DNA from: Chrysochromulina tobinii
Lineage: Eukaryota; Haptophyta; Prymnesiales; Chrysochromulinaceae
NCBI GenBank assembly: GCA_001275005.1
Contig: JWZX01002442.1
Location: forward strand, 1 to 17,677
Direction of reading: 5' to 3'
DNA: 17,677 nt
The translations under genes were made by a program, and so were the position numbers. Position 1 is the stretch's first letter. Every line of letters starts with the position of its first letter. A model generated the notes under the pieces. That model did not search any database, was not told the DNA's origin, and worked only from the letters and a program-made list of their open reading frames with translations. Positions 1-8,352 of this stretch are shown piece after piece.

Positions 1-434
1 AGGGGCGGTGATGGCAGGGGCGGTGATGGCGGAGGCGTCGATGGCGGCTGAGGTGATGGCGGCGGCGGTGATGGCGGCGGCGGTGGTTGCGGCGGCGGTG
101 ATGGTAGTGGCGGTGATGGCAGGGGCGGTGATGGCAGCGGCGGTGATGGCAGCGGCGGTGATGGCAGCGGCGGTGATGGCAGGGGCAGTGGTTGCGGAGA
201 CGGTGATGGCGTAGGCATGAACCCTGGTGGCGGTGATGACGGCGGCGTTGATGGCGAGCTTGCGTCGGCTTGCAGCTTCCGGCGCTCGTTCGAGGTTGCT
301 GGTGGCGAGGTTGCCGGACGAGCCACCAAGGGCATCACGTCAAGCTTGACCACATGCTCCCCATTCCAGAGCGACGACGAGTTGACGCTGCCCATGAGCT
401 CGGCAAGGAGGAGTATCCTGGCTGTCATGGTCAT
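1..434 (-). CDS. Secreted proline-rich protein, N-terminal part (cut by left edge)
   Basis: An open frame on the minus strand runs from ATG 432-434 to the window edge: 144 codons with no stop. The N-terminus (MTMTARILLLAELMGSVNS) looks like a signal peptide. A short linker follows, then the basic segment RRKLQ encoded at 270-284, then a tract rich in Pro and Ser with LPSPP repeats that continues off the edge. The layout of signal, R-x-L-Q segment and Ser-Pro repeats is one I recall from haptophyte surface proteins, and the tract resembles hydroxyproline-rich or pherophorin-like stalks. A cell-surface or wall location is inference. The start could also be the in-frame ATG at 426-428, 453-455 or 543-545; I prefer 434 because the hydrophobic stretch then sits at the N-terminus. 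The functional C-terminal domain lies outside the window, so no activity can be named. Confidence 0.6.
   Translation of the reverse strand, partial: MTMTARILLLAELMGSVNSSSLWNGEHVVKLDVMPLVARPATSPPATSNERRKLQADASSPSTPPSSPPPGFMPTPSPSPQPLPLPSPPLPSPPLPSPPLPSPPLPSPPLPSPPPQPPPPPSPPPPSPQPPSTPPPSPPLPSPP
5..259. repeat. 15-bp minisatellite, about 17 degenerate copies
   Basis: The unit is GCGGTGATGGCAGSG on the plus strand, repeated in register. The copies at 125-184 are nearly identical and those at both ends are more diverged. Fifteen bases is a multiple of three, so copy-number change keeps frame. On the minus strand the units encode Leu-Pro-Ser-Pro-Pro repeats of the secreted protein starting at 434. 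The plus-strand reading (Met-Ala-Gly-Ala-Val type) is taken to be a by-product. Confidence 0.85.
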
Positions 435-807
435 TCCGCAGTAGCAGGGGCGCATCGCGATGAATCGATTGCCCGTGCGTGCCTTGCGCCTCTCGAAGGT
501 GGCGTTTGGCGTCGGGAGACATGCACGCCTAAAAAGAAATGCCATGTCCTGGCAAGATGCGAAGTGCAGATGCAAAGCAAGAAGAACTACTTGTTTACAA
601 TTGTAAATGGCATGCGTCACGCATGCAACTGCATTCTCGACGTCAATGTTTGCCGTCAGAAGTGTGCGTGACGCATGCCTTCTCGTCGAGAATGCATGGC
701 ATCGAGAATGCATAATTGAAATCATGGTCCGTAATCTAAAATCCACCTCGGGCGTCGGGGATGGGGCGCGTCGGGCGAGCGCTGGCCGCTTAGTTAAACG
801 GTGGAAC
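435..807. other. Intergenic gap with inverted repeats
   Basis: No convincing gene was seen in these 373 bases. They lie 3' of the RING-H2 gene and 5' of the left-edge secreted-protein gene, both on the minus strand, so they should hold the 3' UTR of the first and the promoter of the second. The stretch 594-715 is AT-richer than its surroundings and packed with palindromes, described separately. Confidence 0.55.
594..715. repeat. Cluster of palindromes and inverted repeats
   Basis: Four overlapping symmetries are visible. There is a perfect palindrome TTTACAATTGTAAA near 594-607. GCATGCGT at 610-617 is inverted as ACGCATGC at 619-626. GCATGCGTCAC at 610-620 is inverted as GTGACGCATGC at 668-678. 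GCATTCTCGACG at 631-642 is inverted as CGTCGAGAATGC at 684-695. TCGAGAATGCAT also recurs directly at 687-698 and 702-713. It could be a small decayed inverted-repeat element or a regulatory palindrome array upstream of the gene starting at 434. No flanking target duplication was recognised. Confidence 0.7.
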
Positions 808-3800
808 TCAGTGAGCTCTAGTCCTGCAGAGAGGGCAAAAGGCCTTGCGATCCAGCCACTCGTGGATGCATGCTTCGTGGAAGAGGTGGCCGCACGACAA
901 CGTGAGCGCCACCTGAGCCTTCAACAGCGGCTCGAGGCAGATGCAGCAAGGCTCGGGCCGATTGCTGTGAAGCGCCTGACCGTGCCCAAAGGTTTCAGCC
1001 ACGCGGAGAGCTTTCTCTTCAGGGTCTTCGGGTTCTTGGGGTTCGGGGGGCACACGAGCGAGCGTGTGAAACATGCGCCGTTCAATCGAGAGGCGCGTTC
1101 GCGCGTTGCTCGCTGGCGGGAAGGCCGCACGCACCCGTGCATAGGCGCCCTCACCGGGGTGATTCAGAAACAAGCCCCCTCGCCGGATGCTGTCAACGGT
1201 CTCATGTCGCGCCGCTGTGCCGGTGCTACCGCCACCACTGGCGCCAACACCGCTGCTGCTACCGGCACTGCCTGCGCCGCTCTCGGCAGCATGGGTACTC
1301 TCGAAGGGAGCGGCGCGCGCCGCCGCGCGGCGACCGCGCGCCGTGGCAAAGTCGCGCACGATGTCGCGAGGGCGCAGAGTCGTCGAGTCGCTCGAAGAGG
1401 TGCCGAGGCCCTCTTCGGACTCCCCCCGGCTCGGTGCTGCTGCTGATGGTGGATGGCTGCGTCCTTGAGACGAAGACGGGCGGGGCACTCCCGCCGACGA
1501 GGACGAGGTAGAGGCGCTGCTGCCGTCGCCGCCGGTAGCGGCGGAGGTCGAGGGATCGAGCAGAGACGCCAGGTCACAAGTATTGAGCCCGAGGCGCGCG
1601 AGCCTCTCCACTGCTGCCGCCTCCGCGCGCACCACCTCCGCAGACTTGCGCACGGCGGGGCACGTGAAGCGCGAAGCCCGTGCGCGGTTGCCTGCAAGGC
1701 CGCGCTCGCGTGAGTTGCCGCCCCCCGCCCCGCTGCTGGTGCTGCCCATCGCAGCACTGCCCCCGGCGCAACTGCCGCTAGCACCGACGCTGCTGCCGGT
1801 GCACGGTCCGTCGGCAGCGCTCTCCGTGTCCGAGGTGGTGTAGCCGGAGGTGTAGCCATAGCCAGAGGTATAGCCGGAAGTGTAGCCGCCTGGCGTTGCG
1901 GCGGCCACGTGCATCGACTCTCGTAGAGCCCAGGCGAGCTGCTCCTCCTCCGAAGGCATCGCCGCGCTCGGCGCCGCTGTGCTCGGCACAGCCGCGCTCG
2001 CCGCACTCGTCTCAGTTGGCGTGAGGGCTTGGCCAAGGCCGCCCCCTCCCCCTTCGCTCGCCAGACAAGTGGAAGCCACCTGAACCTCTGTGGAGCCGTT
2101 GCCGATATCACCGCCTGCCGCAGCGCTTGCCTCGTCGACAGTCGAGCCTGAAGTCCTCGCCGCTCGTGTGATCGCCGCGGCCGCTGCCCGCTCCATTGCA
2201 GCAGTGCGCGACACTTGTAGCATCGCTGCGAGCCTCGACGAATCAATCCCACGGTCACCATCGGCCACCATCGCGCCACAATTCGGGTACGAGTGCGGTG
2301 CCAGCTCTGCTGGCGCTGCATGCAGCTCGGGTGCCGACATAGAGCTGGAAGGGGCCGCGGTCGAGGCACTCGCCGTCTGCTCATAGCGTTTCATGGCAGC
2401 AGCGTGAGCGGCCGCGATCGCCTCGGCGCCGCGGGCAGCGCTCGTGCTGAGCTGCGGTGCTGGCCGGTGGGCAATGGCCGCGCTCCCCCCGCCACCGCTG
2501 CCACTACCCCCGGCAAATGTCGTGTCGCCCCCGCTGGCAGGGTGGAGTGCCGGCGAGGTGGCCGACGAGGCTAGGCTGCCCCGATGCAGGTAGCCCTGCC
2601 GAGCCCTGCCGAGCCCTGCCGATCCCTGCCGCGTCGCGAGAGGCAAGTCGGCCACGGCCACGGACTGCAGGCGCTCGCTCGCTTGGCGGGAGACGGTCGA
2701 GATGCGCGCAGAGAGTACCCTCGTGAGGCCGATCGGGTCGGTACGCGAGCCTCTATCGCTCTCGCTGCCCTCGACGCCGCTCGCGTCGGCGCCGCTGCTG
2801 TCGGCGCTGTAGTCGTCGCCCTCGCCGCCACTCGTCTGCTGTGCTTCCGCATGCCGCGCGTCGCTATTCGAGTCACGTAAGTGGCGTGACGAGCGCGACG
2901 GCCGCTCCAAGGTAGCACGGCTCGGCGCCTGCTCGTGAGTCGCACTGAGGACGAGTGCCTCAGTACCGGCTGCACGCCGCTCGGCGCCTTCGGCAGGATC
3001 ATCGCCCGCGCCAATGTCGGCGCCGTCACCATGGCCTGCTCGCTCGTCCTTGGCACTGTGCACGTACCGCTTCTCCCCCACCCGAAGTACACGCGCAAGC
3101 AAGGTCTCCGGGCCGAGCTCGTCCGCCTCCGTGAATGTGAATAGCCTGAGCTCGTCCGCCTCCGTGGTGCGTGCGACCGTCACCGCATCCGCGCCGCCTG
3201 CCTCGTCGTTGGCGCCTGCCTCGTCGTTGGCAGGCTCTGCGCCCGCCTGGCACCCACCTCCGCACGCAGCGAGAGCCTGGGCGGCGTTCACACGCGCCTG
3301 GAAAGCTTCGAATGGCGTCTGCTCGTTTGGGGAGGGCCGATCTGCCCAAAACAGCGCGCTGCGATGGGTGCGATCCGTACTCGTGTTGCCAGCCGTGACA
3401 GCACCGATGATGGCCGCCGCCTCGGAGGTGGCAGCCACGGACGAGCAAGAGGAGAGGACGGCGGCGGCCCCGGACGAGCACGCGGAGAGTGCGGCGGCGG
3501 CGGCGGCGGCGGCGGGCGGGGCCGTTGGAACCGCGGTACGTGCGCCCTCGACACGCGCTGTGCGCCAAGCGGAGGGACGCTCGGGCGGCGGTTGCGTGGC
3601 CGGGCCGACCGACGGAGCAGCCTCCAGCCGTTCCCGCAGCAGCTGCCGCCGCTCCCGGTCCTTTTGGCTGCTTCGACTCAAGTCGAGGCTCATGTCGATT
3701 CCAAAGCCGCAGCCGCTCGCCCCCGCGCTGCTCGGTACATATTCGCCACGGCCTGGCGTGACCGGTGACTGTGAATGTGAATGGCCTGGCGTGACCGATG

Positions 3801-4746
3801 ACGGCTGGCCACCGCCCGCGTCGGGCCGTCGCAGCGGCGCACTCGACGGTCTCGTCACACGGACCGATCCCGCCGTCACAGGGGGCGCCGATCCCGCCGT
3901 CAAGGGCGGCGGTGCCCTGTGTATGGGCGGCGGGGCTACCCGCAGCGCAACTGCTTCCAGGGCCTCCCCCAAAGCCCCCCCAAGGGATTGCCCCCCACGC
4001 GGCGCGCGCTTCGGCTGTGTGGCGCCTCTGACGCCCGCAGCCCGGCACGGTTGCTGCTGCTGCTGCTCGACCGCGGTTTGGTACCCAGACTCTCCTGCGA
4101 GTAGCTGAGGTTGGCCTCCCCACGCCTGAGGGCCGAGGCTGACCTCCAATCGCTCGGATATGATCGCCCGCGCGCCCGCATCGGCGGATTGGTCGGCACC
4201 GGCGCGTGCAGGTGTACGCGAGGGAGAGGAGGCTGTGGCCAGCGACGTGGGCGCGTCGTGCCAAACAACCGGCACGTCGCCAGCAAAGCTTGAAGGCTCG
4301 ACGCCGCCGCAAGCACCGGCGCCGCCACTGCTGCCGGCCATGGCGGCAGACGCGCCCTCGCGAGCGCCCGAACCGATCGACTCCGCCCTCCCTTGGCCGA
4401 GGAGGGCCCCGCTGAAGGCGGCCCCCGAGACAGAGCAACCTGGGGTGCTGGGCGATGCGCTCTCGTTGGGCGCGGGCCGCCCGCCGCTATCCGCTCGGCC
4501 GGTGCCATGGGGAGAAGGAGGTGCCGTCCCCGGTGGCAGACGCGGTAGGAGCTGAAACTCCGCGCCTCGAATGCCCATCATGATACACTGATTGCCCACC
4601 CAGCAGCCCTGTTCGTAGTTGGTGTCCCCCGCATGGTCCCACTCGCCCGTCTCACGCGCCGCGTTGAGCTTCCTCTCGACCTCCGACGCGCGCCGCCAGG
4701 CCGACGGCATCCCACCGGACCGCTTTGGATCGTGGGAGTGAGGCAT
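808..4746 (-). CDS. RING-H2 E3 ubiquitin ligase with ubiquitin-interacting motif
   Basis: Predicted protein of 1312 residues from ATG 4744-4746; the frame is open a little further upstream but only to a GTG. The C-terminal 46 residues form a textbook RING-H2 finger (about 1267-1307): C-x2-C-x14-C-x-H-x2-H-x2-C-x10-C-x2-C, with the Trp before the seventh ligand (IHEWL) and the Pro in CPLC that contact E2 enzymes. At about 932-945, EEEQLAWALRES matches a ubiquitin-interacting motif (acidic run, Leu-x2-Ala-x3-Ser), lacking only the trailing acidic residue. The rest is Ser/Ala/Gly-rich and probably disordered, with a Gln run, an Ala run, a GYTSGYTSG repeat and an ANDEAG duplication. It should transfer ubiquitin from an E2; the substrate is unknown. 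Ligase activity is strongly supported by the finger. The middle could hide unrecognised introns, so internal boundaries are less certain. It is transcribed divergently from the polyketide loading gene. Confidence 0.85.
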   Translation of the reverse strand: MPHSHDPKRSGGMPSAWRRASEVERKLNAARETGEWDHAGDTNYEQGCWVGNQCIMMGIRGAEFQLLPRLPPGTAPPSPHGTGRADSGGRPAPNESASPSTPGCSVSGAAFSGALLGQGRAESIGSGAREGASAAMAGSSGGAGACGGVEPSSFAGDVPVVWHDAPTSLATASSPSRTPARAGADQSADAGARAIISERLEVSLGPQAWGGQPQLLAGESGYQTAVEQQQQQPCRAAGVRGATQPKRAPRGGQSLGGALGEALEAVALRVAPPPIHRAPPPLTAGSAPPVTAGSVRVTRPSSAPLRRPDAGGGQPSSVTPGHSHSQSPVTPGRGEYVPSSAGASGCGFGIDMSLDLSRSSQKDRERRQLLRERLEAAPSVGPATQPPPERPSAWRTARVEGARTAVPTAPPAAAAAAAALSACSSGAAAVLSSCSSVAATSEAAAIIGAVTAGNTSTDRTHRSALFWADRPSPNEQTPFEAFQARVNAAQALAACGGGCQAGAEPANDEAGANDEAGGADAVTVARTTEADELRLFTFTEADELGPETLLARVLRVGEKRYVHSAKDERAGHGDGADIGAGDDPAEGAERRAAGTEALVLSATHEQAPSRATLERPSRSSRHLRDSNSDARHAEAQQTSGGEGDDYSADSSGADASGVEGSESDRGSRTDPIGLTRVLSARISTVSRQASERLQSVAVADLPLATRQGSAGLGRARQGYLHRGSLASSATSPALHPASGGDTTFAGGSGSGGGGSAAIAHRPAPQLSTSAARGAEAIAAAHAAAMKRYEQTASASTAAPSSSMSAPELHAAPAELAPHSYPNCGAMVADGDRGIDSSRLAAMLQVSRTAAMERAAAAAITRAARTSGSTVDEASAAAGGDIGNGSTEVQVASTCLASEGGGGGLGQALTPTETSAASAAVPSTAAPSAAMPSEEEQLAWALRESMHVAAATPGGYTSGYTSGYGYTSGYTTSDTESAADGPCTGSSVGASGSCAGGSAAMGSTSSGAGGGNSRERGLAGNRARASRFTCPAVRKSAEVVRAEAAAVERLARLGLNTCDLASLLDPSTSAATGGDGSSASTSSSSAGVPRPSSSQGRSHPPSAAAPSRGESEEGLGTSSSDSTTLRPRDIVRDFATARGRRAAARAAPFESTHAAESGAGSAGSSSGVGASGGGSTGTAARHETVDSIRRGGLFLNHPGEGAYARVRAAFPPASNARTRLSIERRMFHTLARVPPEPQEPEDPEEKALRVAETFGHGQALHSNRPEPCCICLEPLLKAQVALTLSCGHLFHEACIHEWLDRKAFCPLCRTRAH
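2592..2631. repeat. Four copies of a 10-bp tandem repeat inside the RING-H2 gene
   Basis: The unit AGCCCTGCCG is repeated four times with one or two changes in the last copy. Ten is not a multiple of three, so gain or loss of a single unit would shift the frame. The protein reads it in three phases in turn. Confidence 0.8.
3195..3235. repeat. 18-bp tandem duplication inside the RING-H2 gene
   Basis: The unit GCCTGCCTCGTCGTTGGC occurs twice end to end and encodes the hexapeptide ANDEAG twice on the minus strand. It keeps the frame and adds to the low-complexity character of the ligase. Confidence 0.75.
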
Positions 4747-5098
4747 GCAGCCCTTGTGGCGCGCCGAAGAGCGTCGCCGGGGGCGGAGGCTCTCGCACAC
4801 GGCAGTTGATGTTCATACTTGTATCTCATCAACTTCGGGCAACACCTCGTACACGTTCACACTCGCTTCATTCTCATGGTCGCGAGGTGGAACGCATTCC
4901 GCGCTCACAGACACGGTTCAGAGTCGCCACATCCCACAACAAACCAACACGTACATCTCAGCCTGGCAAATCACGCCAGGTATGACATCTGCCCCAGACT
5001 CGCCATTCCCTCATCCTAAAGCTCAGAGGCTGCCCAAGAGCACCCTCACTTACATTTTCTACTGATTGAGGGTTAATTACCGGTTAATTAAAAATTGC
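4747..5098. promoter_or_regulatory. Intergenic region between divergent RING-H2 and polyketide loading genes
   Basis: This 352-bp gap separates two start codons facing away from each other, so it should hold both promoters. The right end is AT-rich, unlike the genes. The 9-mer GGTTAATTA occurs twice, at 5071-5079 and 5082-5090, forming a near-palindrome around CCGG that ends nine bases before the ATG at 5099. No TATA box is obvious. The middle (about 4850-5060) holds no gene I can recognise. Promoter assignment is inferred from gene geometry. Confidence 0.5.
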
Positions 5099-8000
5099 AT
5101 GTCGGGGTTCGCTGCCCCGTCACCTGTCGCGCCCCTGACCGCACTGACGTCATCCGACGACTACCAGCTTTGGGCGCATGGCTTTGCGCTGACCGCATCA
5201 CTCTATGCGGCGCGCGACGTACTCTGTCAGCTGGTCGCTCACCCGAAATCGACCATAGACGAATTATGCGCTCACACAGGTGCCAACACGGGCCACCTTG
5301 CCATCCTGCTTCGCACTTTGACCGCCATCGGCTGGGTGACGCGCAGCGCCGACGGCCAGCACTGCACGACGCTCGCCGTCGCGGAGTGCGCAGTCAGCGA
5401 CACGCTCGCGGCGCTTTGCGCAGACGTCTACGGCGAGGTGGCTGCGGAGGATCTGCTATCATCCTCCTCTGCCGAGGCGTGGGGCCATCACCTGCCTCGG
5501 CTGGCAAAGCATCTGCCGTCCATCCAGACGGGCTGGATACTGCCCGCTCTCGCTGCCGACGTGCCGCGGCTGCCGACCATGCTCGCCGGAGCGGTGATCG
5601 CTCCGCTGCTGCTCGAGCTGCGCATGCTGTCATCTGCCTACACGGCCAAGGCGAGCGAGGGCAAGCACGAGCACGCGTCTGCGCAGGTGAGCCTCGCGCT
5701 GGTGGATGAATCCACCGCCGCGGCTGTCGGCAGCTTCTTCGTCTCGCAGCGCTGGGGTGCGTACGAGCACGCCAGGCGTCGCCTAGAACTCAACGAGGCT
5801 GGGCTCTTCCTCATCGAGCGCTGCCCCGCTTTTGGCGTGTGCCTCTCTTATCGGCCGATGCTCCACCAGCTCGGCGAGGCTATGTTTGGCATCACGCGCA
5901 ACGTCTTCAAGTACGACGGCGGCCACGAGGCCTGGGTCGACCGCAAGCTCAACGTCATCGGGAGCGGGTTCATGCATAACCGCTACTATCACGACATGAT
6001 GCGCGTTCACGTGGCTGGCCTGTTCAACGCGGAGCCGCTCGCCAAGCAGCCGCGCGTGGTGACGGACATGGGGTGCGGCGACGGCACGTTGCTCAAGACG
6101 CTGTTCCTGTACGTGCGCGATCACACGGCGCGAGGCGCGCAGCTCGCCACGTACCCGCTCACCATGTGCGGTGTCGACTTTAACGACGCCTCTCAGAGGG
6201 AGACCGCGCGAACGCTCACGGTCGCGGGCGTGCCGCACAGCACCATGTTCGGCGACATTGGCGACCCGGAGCCGATGCAGGCGGCGCTCGAGGCCCGGTT
6301 TGGCGTGACGCGCGAGCAGGTCCTTCACGTGCGCTCATTCCTCGACCACGACCGTCCCTTTCTCAAACCCACGCGCCCGGCGGACGTCGTCATCGAGGCG
6401 GCGATCAACGCTGTCTCGGACGCGGCGTACGTCGACAACCAGACGGGCGCTCTCGTCACGCCGAGCGCCGCGTTCTTTTCGCTCGTGGAGCATTGGGAGC
6501 GCTGGGCGCGCTGTCTCGGGCAGCACGGGCTGCTCGTGCTCGAGGTGAACAATCTCGATCTGATCTCAACGCTCAAGTACATGCACGAGGCCACCTCGTT
6601 GCACTTTGACTGCGTGCAGGCCCACTCGGGCCAGATGCTCATGCCCGCGACGCACTTTTCGCTCGGCGCGGCGACGGCGGGGTTGCTCCCTTCTGCAGGC
6701 ACCCTCACATACCCCAAGGACTCCGCCTACACACGGATCGTGCTGCAGCAGCTGCTCCCAGCACCCGTCCGCCTGCGGCTGCCGACGCTCGACGACTTGC
6801 CGAAACTCTCGGCACTCGAGGTGTTCTGGCGATCGGACGTGCTCATCGCCGATGAGCCGACGCTGCGCGCGCGGCTGACCGCGCACCCGACGGGACAGTT
6901 GGTGGCCGAGGCGGCGGACGGTACGCTCGTCGCCGCCATGTACACGCAACGCATCCGCTCGTCTGAGGCGCTGCTCGACACGACGCGCGCCACTGAGCTG
7001 AAGCTGCACGAGCCGGGCGGTGCGGTGGTACAGCTGCTTGGCGTCGTGCAGGCACCGAGCGCGCCGCCGGTGCAGCTGCCGGCGGAGGCGCCCGAGATGG
7101 CGCGCTCTGTCGGCCAGTTGCTTCGCGACTTTGTGCTGCACCTCGGCCGACTAGACCCCACAGTGGAGCGTGCGTGCGGCGTGACGCGCTGCCGCGACTA
7201 CTCTCCCTCGCGCTCGGGCAGCGCGCGCGCCACGTACGAGCGCCACGTGGCCGCATGCACAGACGCGGGGCTCCGGTTCCACAGCGACGCCGGCGCGTCC
7301 GTCGGCGAGCTCGTGCCCGGCTACCGGCCGCGCGATTTCGAAAACCTCGGATTCGGTGTCATGGTGTGCTATGAGCTCAAGCGGGACGCCGTTTTGGGCA
7401 CCAGGGCGGCCATCGGCTGCTCGAGCACGGGCGCCTCCACCGGCCGCGCTGGTGCTGTCGCGGGCGCGCCTACCGAGGGCTCAGCCGTTGGAACGGCGCA
7501 CCCGTCGGCAGCGCCGAGTGAGGCGCCGAGTGAGAAGCTACCTACGAGCCTCGCCGAAAGCGTCGCGATGGTCCGCGCCGCCATCGACCGCTTATCGTAC
7601 GGCGGCTCAAACCGACAGTGGAGCTCGATCGATCTCCAAGCGTCGCTCATGGAGCTGGGTCTCGACTCGCTCGACGTGACGAAACTGGTGGACACCTTGA
7701 ACCAGCGGCTCAAGACGGCGCTCACGCTCCCGACTACAGTTGTCTTCGAGTATGGCTGTGCGCGCTGATGCTGACCGCGATGATGGCTCATGATTGCCAC
7801 TGAGTGCCTCTAATTGCCTCCTTCATCAGGTACGGCTGCGTGCGCGAGCTCGCCGCGTTCATCTTTCAAGAGCTGCAGCAGCGGCAAGGCGGCCGAGCGA
7901 GCGGCGGCGCGCACGGTGGCAGCGCTTCGCCGCGGGCGGTCGTCGACGAGCCACCGCATCCATTGCCCACGCTGCGCCCGCCCGGGCACGATGACTTCTA

Positions 8001-8169
8001 CCTGCGCACCCTGACGGCCGAGTCGTGGCCCGTCTGGAAGTTACAAGACGAGGCGCGCAAGCGCGTGCCGGTTGAGGATGTCGAGGTCTACCTCGCGCAG
8101 CGCGCCGCACGCACCAATATCATCACTAGGGAGATGGTGCGCGCCGCGTTGGACGAGGTGTGTTTCTAG
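5099..8169 (+). CDS. Free-standing polyketide loading protein: methyltransferase-GNAT-ACP (2 exons)
   Basis: Exons 5099-7749 and 7830-8169, 996 residues. An in-frame stop just upstream makes ATG 5099 the first possible start. Residues about 15-110 look like a winged-helix/lid region. A class I SAM methyltransferase follows, with the SAM loop DMGCGDG at 323-329 and the segment HVRSFLDHDRP at 410-420. Residues about 557-763 are a GNAT-like domain of the CurA/AprA loading type, with Trp577, Thr696 in VTRCRD, His728 in LRFH and Arg743 in PGYRP; the last two are 15 apart, as I recall for CurA His389 and Arg404. An acyl carrier domain (about 815-890) has the phosphopantetheine serine in GLDSLD (Ser857), and a helical tail follows. 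By family knowledge it would methylate malonyl-ACP and decarboxylate it to a starter acyl group. No ketosynthase follows, so transfer in trans is inferred. The GTGTGT at 8158 could be another donor, so the true 3' end is uncertain. Confidence 0.82.
7750..7829 (+). other. 80-bp GT-AG intron in the ACP coding region
   Basis: Unspliced, the frame stops at 7766-7768, leaving the carrier domain without its last helix. Removing 7750-7829 (GTATGG at the donor, CATCAG at the acceptor) joins the frames exactly and gives the expected carrier-domain ending FEYGCVRELAAF. The first bases of the intron resemble the first bases of exon 2, which is taken up as a finding. The match to the family pattern makes this splice call firm without transcript data. 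Confidence 0.88.
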
Positions 8170-8352
8170 GAAGTATTTTGGCGGCTTCGTTTCGTCTCAA
8201 AGAGCTTGAAGGTCAGCTTGATGCAGGCAGAGCGGAAGTTACAAACTGTACTGATTTGAAACGGGTCCACACATCCAAGTTTCGATAATGCGGAAGCACG
8301 AAAGTGGAGCGTCACCTTAGCCGCGGGGGGGTGCGATCAGTATCCCGACGAG

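Noticed and set aside
8-214. Plus-strand Met-Ala-Val repeat peptide
   Set aside because: A reading of the minisatellite with a non-ATG start; the minus frame has a signal peptide and a surface-protein layout.
5-259. CRISPR array
   Set aside because: The repeats are 15 bp, contiguous and without spacers; this is a coding minisatellite.
607-1446. Plus-strand open frame of 279 codons
   Set aside because: It lies mostly antisense to the RING-H2 end, has no recognisable domain, and its composition follows from the GC-rich opposite strand.
1164-2384. Minus-strand 406-codon Arg-rich frame
   Set aside because: Out-of-frame reading of the same strand as the RING-H2 gene; the Arg/Ala/Pro bias is typical of a shifted GC-rich frame.
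3014-4108. Plus-strand frame of 364 codons inside the RING-H2 gene
   Set aside because: Antisense to low-complexity Ala/Ser/Pro coding sequence; no motif supports it and the minus frame continues to a perfect RING.
7750-7803. Premature stop in the loading gene as a pseudogene mark
   Set aside because: A GT-AG intron restores the frame exactly and recreates the expected carrier-domain ending.
8170-8352. Ketosynthase domain after the ACP
   Set aside because: No ketosynthase-type motif was seen in any frame, and the next gene is a separate methyltransferase.
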